This document shows, one piece after another, positions 57,201 to 64,000 of a DNA stretch of 64,000 bases (within the stretch, counting starts at the first letter, position 1; every line of letters starts with the position of its first letter). A program made the translations under genes and the position numbers. Source of the stretch: Liolophura sinensis (taxonomy: Eukaryota; Mollusca; Polyplacophora; Chitonida; Chitonidae). The notes under the pieces are model-generated. The model was not told the origin of the DNA. It was given only the letters and a program-made list of their open reading frames with translations, and did no database searches. The DNA is taken from positions 42,102,191 to 42,166,190 of the forward strand of contig NC_088302.1 of NCBI RefSeq assembly GCF_032854445.1, given 5' to 3'.

Positions 57201-58807
57201 ACAAAGAACTTTTTTCCTTAACTGCGACAAAATGTTATTTTGTATCTTTGTCATTAAAAAGACATAAGTTATATGTATATGAGTTTTTTTTACACCGGTT
57301 TATCTTTGTACATTTTGATTCTTCAACTCCAGAATATGGCTTACGGTAGAATTATTTCTACGCAGATATTTGAAGTCTTTGAGATTTCACCGCAGTCTGT
57401 GAATTCGTATTTGTACCTTTGATTAAATCAGAAAGAAAACATAAAAAATAAAGCATCTGTAGAAAATACCTTTACCTTTGTATATGATAAAATATGGGGA
57501 ATGTTTAACGTGGTCAATAGTAGTGTTGTATGTGTTTTGCTCATTCTGCACATTACTGACCTGTCAGTATACCTAACAAGTCCACTCCGTTTTTGCTCAT
57601 GACGCCAGAGTATTTGCAACGTACGAAAAATTCTATAGCCAAACTAGACATCTTTATTTGTTATTCAGAATCGACCTCAACGAAAGAAGATATCTTCTGA
57701 CACGTTTTAAAATAATGATAATCTTATATTCGTGTATATTAAGATTGTAATTTCTAGTCATCAGGCACATGAGGTGTAAGTTCAATTCCTGCCTTGAACA
57801 GCGGATTTGTTCAGATCCCTCCGCTCTCACTGTTTGTATATAGGCCTTGGTGAAAGAGGTAGTCAAGACAGCTCTTTTGTCTGTGCTGTCTTACCTTCGC
57901 TGAAGACCTTTGTCTTCCATTAAAATGGGCTTAAAATCAGTACATCGCAGAATGAAAGTTTCTCAGCAACCTGCTAAATGTCTCCTGCACCTATAAACAG
58001 GAATTCAACATGAATCTGTCAATGGATGGATCCATTGTCAATCATAGTAAGATCACCTCCTGGCTGTGTCTGCTTAGTTATCGAGTCTTTTTGGTTAGTC
58101 ATTGAATTACACGTACAGCAGTAAATTATAGCTCAGTTACTTAGTTTCATTACTTAAACATTAAGTAATCTTTTCGGTGCAGGTTATCGAGATTGAGAGA
58201 TACCCGGGTCTCTATATATATGAGGCATTTATTTCCTTCTCACAACTTGTAAATCGGCTTTTTTTCTTTGTTTTCCGTTGAGATGTTTTGCATGAATGTT
58301 TGTATGATCTTGTGGACAATATTAACTGTGATGGAGAAGTTCTATTTTATTCAAATTTCTGATTTCTGAAATTCATGTGATTAAGGCCTGGAGTCAACCA
58401 ACAAGAGCATTAAGCAGATGGTTATATAAGGATGCGCTTGTTTTACGCAGCCCGGGTAGACCTGATACATCTGAATGCTATCTTGGAGAAGGAAATAACC
58501 ACGTTGAAGACATGGCGAAGAATGCAATGGCTCTTCTGCCTCAACGGTCGTATAGAAGTGGAAATTGAACATTTGACACAAATTTGAACAATTGAACTGT
58601 CACTACGTTTGCAACTAATTTCTGATGCACCAAGAGTACTTCTTAATAAGTGTTGTAGAGTTTCGTGGAAACGATGTCTTCACTATGTCTTGTATAAGAA
58701 CATGATACTTGTATACGTTTCAAGAACTCATCAAAGGCATTCGTAGGCCTACAGTGTAAGCAAGTGGACTTAACAATACTTAACAGACATTCTCTGTAAC
58801 TGCAAAC
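54284..58807 (+). repeat. tandem duplication unit: 3' flank of copy 4 to 5' flank of copy 5
   Basis: Collinear with 59945-63077. Matching parts: 54284-54600 with 59945-60245; 54860-55060 with 60755-60975; 56600-57420 with 61010-61790; 57420-58800 with 61790-63070. A stretch of about 1.5 kb (roughly 55070-56600) has no counterpart, so it was inserted here or lost there. No additional gene is recognised inside. Short open frames on either strand are not conserved between the two units. Confidence 0.85.
58190..58225 (+). promoter_or_regulatory. candidate TATA-type core promoter of receptor copy 5
   Basis: GAGAGATACCCGGGTCTCTA followed by TATATATGAGGCAT. TATATATA is at 58213-58220 and sits next to a near-palindromic GAGATACCCGGGTCTC. 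The block is conserved at 62600-62625 before copy 6. If transcription starts here, the 5' UTR would be about 560 nt or contain an intron. Inferred from conservation and motif only. Confidence 0.4.
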
Positions 58808-58858
58808 ACGAATAACTCTACAAATGCCTCCAATGAGGAGAACATAACGTATTTCAGC

Positions 58859-59944
58859 ATGACGACAGGAGTCTGGGATGATTCAGAAGACGCAACCCCC
58901 CAAGACCCACGGCTAGTAGCTGCCGACAACTTATGGAAGGTTTGTTCTCCAATTCTGATCCTTTTGGGTACTTTTGGAAACAGTGTCTCCATTGCTGTTC
59001 TTTGCCGGAACTCTTTGTGGAAGATCTCCTCCTCTCCGTACCTGGTGGTCCTCGGTGTGGCCGACCTATTCGTCCTGTGGACAGGCCTCCTCAGACAATG
59101 GCTCAGGTTCTTGGTGAACATAGACATTCGGGATTTTTCCCCCGTCATCTGTAAGCTTCAAATTTTTGGCATGTACACCGTCTCCGACTTCTCCGCCTGG
59201 ACTCTTGTGGCAGTAACGGTGGAGAGGTTCATATTTGTTTGCTTCCCGTTTAAAGCCAAGAGCGTTTGTACTCGAAGAAGGACCACGTTCACTCTGGTTC
59301 TAATTCTGATAGCTCTTGCCCTTCTGAACTCCCACTTCTTGTACGGCTATGGTTCCGTCTACGAAGAGCCATCTGTCAATGACGGAGACTCGCCAGCCCT
59401 TATCCCCTACTGTGGCCACATTAATGACGACTACTCCCTGTTCTTCGACCAAATCTGGCCTTGGATTGACATATCGGTTTTCTCTCTTGTGCCTTTCAGT
59501 ATAATTGCCATTTGTAATATCTCCATCATCACCAAAATCGCCCGTTCCCGATTCCGGAACAAGGTAACAGCCAACAGTGCCGGTGAGGGTGACAATCGGG
59601 TGAAGACTTCCTCCATGACGGCCTTGCTACTTTCGCTTAACACCGTATTTCTTGTCACCACGGCTCCTGTTTGTATTTACTACATTGGTTTACCCGAGTG
59701 GACGCGCACAGCAACCTCCGAAAAGAAAATAGAGTTGGACTTATGGCACGCAGTCCTTCAGCTCCTCATGTATCTCAACAACTCGGTCAATTTTCTGTTT
59801 TATTGTATAAGTGGTCCTAAGTTTAGAAGAGAACTGAGATCCATGTGTGGACGGAGAGGCGCTACTGGAACGACAACGAATGAGTCCACAGCACCAACAG
59901 GTGTCTCGGTCATCCCTCTCAGAGAACAGGCAAACTCACCGTGA
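58859..59944 (+). CDS. rhodopsin-type GPCR, copy 5 (open body, ancestral start lost)
   Basis: A 361-residue seven-helix receptor from the first in-frame ATG. TM1 30-51, TM2 60-82 (D69), TM3 98-124 with C98 and E122-R123-F124, TM4 about 141-159 without Trp, C185 in ECL2, TM5 201-225 (P212), TM6 252-275 with TTAP at 267-270, TM7 about 296-315 ending N311-F-L-F-Y315, and a C-tail with CGRRGA and APTGVSVIPL. The ancestral ATG seen in copies 1, 3 and 6 is ACG at 58808-58810 in this copy. The frame stays open from there, but 17 residues carrying several N-glycosylation sequons are lost if ATG 58859 is used. The body has no other defect. Likely role as for copy 1; ligand unknown. It is either expressed from the internal start or is a young pseudogene. 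Confidence 0.85.
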   Translation: MTTGVWDDSEDATPQDPRLVAADNLWKVCSPILILLGTFGNSVSIAVLCRNSLWKISSSPYLVVLGVADLFVLWTGLLRQWLRFLVNIDIRDFSPVICKLQIFGMYTVSDFSAWTLVAVTVERFIFVCFPFKAKSVCTRRRTTFTLVLILIALALLNSHFLYGYGSVYEEPSVNDGDSPALIPYCGHINDDYSLFFDQIWPWIDISVFSLVPFSIIAICNISIITKIARSRFRNKVTANSAGEGDNRVKTSSMTALLLSLNTVFLVTTAPVCIYYIGLPEWTRTATSEKKIELDLWHAVLQLLMYLNNSVNFLFYCISGPKFRRELRSMCGRRGATGTTTNESTAPTGVSVIPLREQANSP

Positions 59945-62900
59945 GTCCTCTGGAATATGGGTCAGTTAATGTTGCCGTCTTATTACCGTTTGAATACGGT
60001 AACTATGGGATGACGTTTTCAATGGATTGGTACCAGCGTTCGTGTTTTTCACAAAACATTAATTGTACTATTTTCGTCGTAGACTATGATGTGGATTAGT
60101 TTTTGTACATAACGTTTGCTTATGTCGCTCTACTTGTAATCACAATAACGCAGTTATTGGAATGCGGATATAGTTATTAAATCCGACAATGGTGTCCCAC
60201 TCGTAGACTTTACATAAAGGCATCCATAATCGCAAGGCCCATTTCTTAAATAGCTTATACCATCAGTTTCAAAAATGAAAACTATACGCGGAAAACATTT
60301 GGAGCTATAGCACAAATGTGAGTCGTGACACATCTTCATCTCTGCATTTACCACAAATTAACACTTTACGTGGAAAACCATGGGAGTTGTATTCCGGACG
60401 TGAAATCATATCTTTTTATATAGTGTATGTTGGGAAAAGGCAATGTGGTAACCATGATAACTAGGGAAAATGGACAAATGTGAGTCGCGACACAGCGTCA
60501 AGTGTGTATGTATTTATCCACCAAAATAAAAACTCCAAGCAGAGTTATGCCTTATCGGTTCAAATATTCAAAATGGCTCGCACCCACCATTATAAGTTTT
60601 AACAGATGAGACGCACGTTTGCAGGATTTCGCCTTTTTATCATATAAACTGAATGAGGGTAAACAGCATACGAGAGACACGGTATAGTGTTTCCACATTT
60701 GGATATATTGCACAGTTTCAGATTAAAAACTGATAAGCTAAAACGTTAACAGGCACGCCAGAAAGAAATGGCTCTGGTCGTTTAGGTCTGTTTTCACTCC
60801 TTTTAGAAAAGAACTAAGGTAAACATGTTTGTTGTCTTTTCGTTTAACATTTTGTTGTGATGCGGATGTTGGAAATTTGCTGGAAAATGACGCTTTGCCA
60901 CTGTCAAATGTTTGTCAACAGAAGGAAAAGTTAGGAACGGATTTAGATGCACCTTTATGCACCGCTTGGCTGTGGCACTACTACCAGATTATTTCATTTT
61001 GGTAGGATTCCGATCCAGATTTTTAGACATATATTTCCTCACCATTTTTTCATGGCACGTAGAAATAGAAATCCGCCAGGTGCACGTGCCATTTTTCGAA
61101 CACGGGTGAGCGTACTTGATAATTCGCTACTGTACATGTTTGCACGACTCTTATCGGACGCGAGCGAATGGCGAATATCGCAGGTGCACGTGGTAAATCA
61201 GTTTCGAGTTGATTTTATCCCTCGCTGATTTTGGGGGCCTCTAACATCCACTCTGTGGAGAATCAGTGAAGCATGTACATCTGCTGAATAACTGATAGTG
61301 AGATCGTAGTCGATTTTACCGATGAAATGGTTTTTAACTGGCCTATTAAGCCCTGGTCCGAGAGAGTATCTCTACCCCGCGATAATCAACCAACAAAAAG
61401 TAAGCACTTGACACTCAAGTTCCACTAATCGGCCTGCCTGTTGGTAATTTAGGGGCGGTCTAAACAGCAGCAGTTAAGAAAACAAATCCTTTTTATTGAG
61501 CCTTCCAGAATACCTTTTTTTCCCACAGCTACAAAAATTACTCGTAAAAATTCCTCTTTTGCACCTTCACAAAGAAGTTTTTCCTTAACTGCGACAACGA
61601 TGACAAAAAAGAATGTTTTTTTTGTATCTTTGTCATCAAAAAGAATTATAGAGAAAGTATGGCATGAGTTATATGTATATATGTTTTATTTTAAACAGGT
61701 TTGTCTTTGTATATTTTGATTCAACGCAGAAATTTGAAGTCTTGGAGATTTCACCGGAGTCTGTTAATTCGTATTTGTTGTTTTGATTGAATCAGAAAGA
61801 AAACATAAAAATAAAGCATCTGTAGAAAATACCTTAACCTTTTTACATGATGAAATATGGTGCATGTATAAGGTGGACAATATTACTAATGTATGTGTTT
61901 TGCTCATTCTGCACATTACTGACCTGTCAATATACCTAACATGTTCCCCCCTTTTTTCTCATGACACCAGAGTATTTGTATCGTACGAAAAAGTCTACAG
62001 TGTTACAGCCAAACTAGGCATATTTATTTGTTATTCCGACTCGACCTCGACGAAAGAAGATATCTTACCCACCGAGGACACATAGAGATCATCTTATCAC
62101 GTGAATGTAAAGATTGTAATTTCTAGCGACCAGACACACGAGGTACAGGTTCAATTCAAGCCTTCAACAGGGGATTTGCACAGATCCCTCCCCTCTCAGT
62201 GTTTCTATACAGGCCTTGGTGAAAGAGGTAGTCAAGGGAGCTCTTTTGGCTGTTTGCGCTGTCTTACCTTCGCTTAAGACCTTTGCCTTCCATCAAAATG
62301 GGCTTAAAATCGGTACATCGCAGTAGAAAGTTCCTCTTCAAATCTGCTCTCCCCCACCCATAGAACTGATCGTAAAAGTGTCAGAAATAAAATCGGGTGT
62401 ATGACGTTCAACATGAATCTGTCAATGGATGGATCCATTGTCAATCATTGTAAGATCACCTCCTGGCTGTGTCTGCTTAATTACGGAGTCTTTTTGCTTA
62501 GTTACTGAATTACACGTACAGGAGTAAATTATCGCTTGATCGGCTTCATTACATATACATCTGTAATCTTTGTGGTGCAGTTTACCGAGAGTGAGAGATA
62601 CCCGGGTCTCTATATATATGAAGCATTAATGGTCTTCCGTTGAGATATATGGCATGAATGTTTGTATGGTCATGTGGACCACGTTAACGATGGTGGAGAA
62701 CTTTTATCGTACTCAAATCCCTCATTTCGGAAACACATATGACTAGGGTCTGGAGTCGATCAGTGAGAGAATTAACCAGATGGTTAGGTTTGGATGCGCT
62801 TGTTTTCCTGAGTGTGGGTAGACCTGATACATCTGAATGCTATCTTGGACAAGGACACATTGCAAACTGTCACTACGTTTGCAACTAATTTCTGATGCAC

Positions 62901-63077
62901 CAAGAGCACTTCTAAATAAGTGTTTCGTGGAAACGTGAAAACGATGTCTGTATTATATCTTTTATAAGAACATGATACTTGTATAAGTTTGAAGAACCCA
63001 TCACAGGTTTTCGTAGGCCATCTGTGTACTAATCTGGACTCCAGGGTACTTTACCTACATTCTCTGTAACCGCAAAC
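59945..63077 (+). repeat. tandem duplication unit: 3' flank of copy 5 to 5' flank of copy 6
   Basis: Collinear with 54284-58807 and shorter by about 1.4 kb. Starts with GAGTCCTCTGGAATATGGGT just after the receptor stop, as after copy 4. The AATAAA of the copy 4 flank (about 54303) reads AGTTAA here. A 100-codon open frame at 61783-62085 is broken by stops in the sister unit, so I do not call it a gene. Confidence 0.85.
62597..62625 (+). promoter_or_regulatory. candidate TATA-type core promoter of receptor copy 6
   Basis: GAGATACCCGGGTCTC followed by TATATATATGAAGCATTA, conserved with 58190-58225. It is about 460 bp before the copy 6 ATG. Confidence 0.4.
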
Positions 63078-64000
63078 ATGAATTACTCTACAAATGGCTC
63101 AATTGAGGAGAACATAACGTACTCCAGCACGACGACAGAAATCTTGGATCAGTCAGAAGACGCGACTTCCCAGGACCCACGGCAAGAAGTTGCCGACAAC
63201 TTATGGAAGGTTTGTTCTCCAATTCTCATTCTGTTAGGTACTTTTGGAAACAGTGTCTCCATTGCTGTTCTTTGCCGGAAATCTATGTGGAAGATCTCCT
63301 CCTCTCCGTACCTGGTGGTCCTCGGTGTGGCCGATCTATTCGTCCTGTGGACAGCCCTCCTCAGACAATGGCTCAGGTTCTTGGTGAACATAGACATTCG
63401 GGATTTTTCCCGCGTCGTCTGTAAACTTCAAATTTTTTCTTTGTTCACGTTCACGGACTTCTCCGCCTGGACTCTTGTGGCAGTAACGGTGGAGAGGTTC
63501 ATATTTGTTTGCTTCCCGTTTAAAGCCAAGAGCGTTTGTACTCGAAGGAGGACCACTTTCACTCTGGTTCTAATCCTGCTCTCTCTTGCCCTTCTCAACT
63601 CCCACTTCTTGTACGGCTATGGTTCCGTCTACGAAGAGCCAGCGCTTATCCCCTACTGTGGCCACATTAATGACAACTACTCCATGTTCTTCTATCAAAT
63701 CTGGCCTTGGATTGACACATCGGTTTTCTCTCTTGTGCCTTTCAGTATAATTGCCATTTGTAATATTTCCATCATCACCAAAATCGCCCGTTCCCGATTC
63801 CGGAACAAGGTAGCGGCCAACAGTGCCGGTGAGGGTGACAATCGGGTGAAGCCTTCCTCCATGACGGCCTTGCTACTTTCGCTTAACACCGTATTTCTTG
63901 TCACCACGGCTCCCGTCTGTATTTTCTACATTGGTTTACCCGAGTGGACGCGCACAGCAACCTCCGAAGAAAAAATAGAGTTGGACTTATGGCTCGCCAT
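63078..64000 (+). CDS. rhodopsin-type GPCR, copy 6 (partial, runs off the window)
   Basis: Open from the conserved ATG at 63078-63080 to the window end, 307 codons plus 2 bases, with no stop or frameshift seen. The N-terminus has three sequons (NYS, NGS, NIT). TM1-TM6 match copy 5 closely, including VCKLQ, VERFIFVC, FSLVPFSIIAICNIS and VTTAPVCIFYIG; the sequence ends in the loop before TM7 (LDLWLA). In ECL2, eight codons present in copy 5 (SVNDGDSP) are deleted in frame, flanked by CCA on both sides. The expected missing part is TM7 and the C-tail, about 65 residues. Its retained start codon makes it a better candidate for a working receptor than copy 5, but the ECL2 loss could alter ligand binding. 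Confidence 0.92.
   Translation, partial: MNYSTNGSIEENITYSSTTTEILDQSEDATSQDPRQEVADNLWKVCSPILILLGTFGNSVSIAVLCRKSMWKISSSPYLVVLGVADLFVLWTALLRQWLRFLVNIDIRDFSRVVCKLQIFSLFTFTDFSAWTLVAVTVERFIFVCFPFKAKSVCTRRRTTFTLVLILLSLALLNSHFLYGYGSVYEEPALIPYCGHINDNYSMFFYQIWPWIDTSVFSLVPFSIIAICNISIITKIARSRFRNKVAANSAGEGDNRVKPSSMTALLLSLNTVFLVTTAPVCIFYIGLPEWTRTATSEEKIELDLWLA

Noticed and set aside
61783-62085. 100-codon open frame in the copy 5 to copy 6 interval
   Set aside because: The sister duplication unit (57420-57690) has stops in the same frame, so coding is not conserved.

Overview
This window is animal nuclear DNA, AT-rich and gene-poor. It most likely comes from a lophotrochozoan, probably a mollusc. The pointers are many copies of a tRNA-headed SINE with a conserved central and tail region of the kind I associate with molluscan genomes, plus a lineage-specific family of single-exon rhodopsin-type receptors. 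Species cannot be fixed from the sequence, and a brachiopod or other lophotrochozoan is not excluded. I see no bacterial gene organisation, CRISPR array or operon.

The only genes I can defend as cellular and protein-coding are members of one G-protein-coupled receptor (GPCR) family. Six copies are visible: copy 1 (11437-12597, +, intact, 386 aa), copy 2 (about 26133-25150, -, frameshifted), copy 3 (31043-30506, -, truncated at a SINE), copy 4 (53717-54283, +, C-terminal half only, with a premature stop), copy 5 (58859-59944, +, intact body, ancestral start codon lost) and copy 6 (63078 to the window end, +, open but incomplete here). A seventh locus at about 3540-4330 keeps only the 5' flank. 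Copies 1 and 2 and this relic share one type of 5' flank, which contains a repeated module. Copies 5 and 6 share another, with a TATA-like core, and the outer part of that flank is also fused to copy 4. The cluster is a clear case of tandem birth, death and rearrangement, and it continues past the right edge.

Layout: 1-2.7 kb SINE fragments; 3.5-4.3 kb relic receptor flank; 5.0-6.0 kb dead non-LTR reverse transcriptase; 7.7 kb SINE with target-site duplication; 8.4-8.8 kb minisatellite with 120-bp higher-order period; 9.3-9.8 kb possible exon relic and hairpin; 10.6-12.6 kb receptor copy 1 with 5' flank; 14.4 kb 5'-truncated SINE; 15-19 kb nothing recognised; 19.2-21.0 kb two SINE families; 23.6-23.9 kb composite SINE; 25-27.1 kb receptor pseudogene and its expanded upstream repeat; 27.6-29.2 kb minisatellites with a SINE insertion; 30.2-31.1 kb truncated receptor; 36.3-37.4 kb SINE and dead LINE 3' end; 39-47 kb SINEs, including one nested in another; 46.3-52.7 kb degenerate Ty3/Gypsy retrotransposon; 53.3-64 kb tandemly duplicated receptor units.

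The intact receptors have seven predicted membrane segments, the TM3-ECL2 cysteine pair, an ERF triplet in place of DRY, and NFLFY in place of NPxxY. These features fit invertebrate peptide or chemosensory receptors, but the ligand is unknown.
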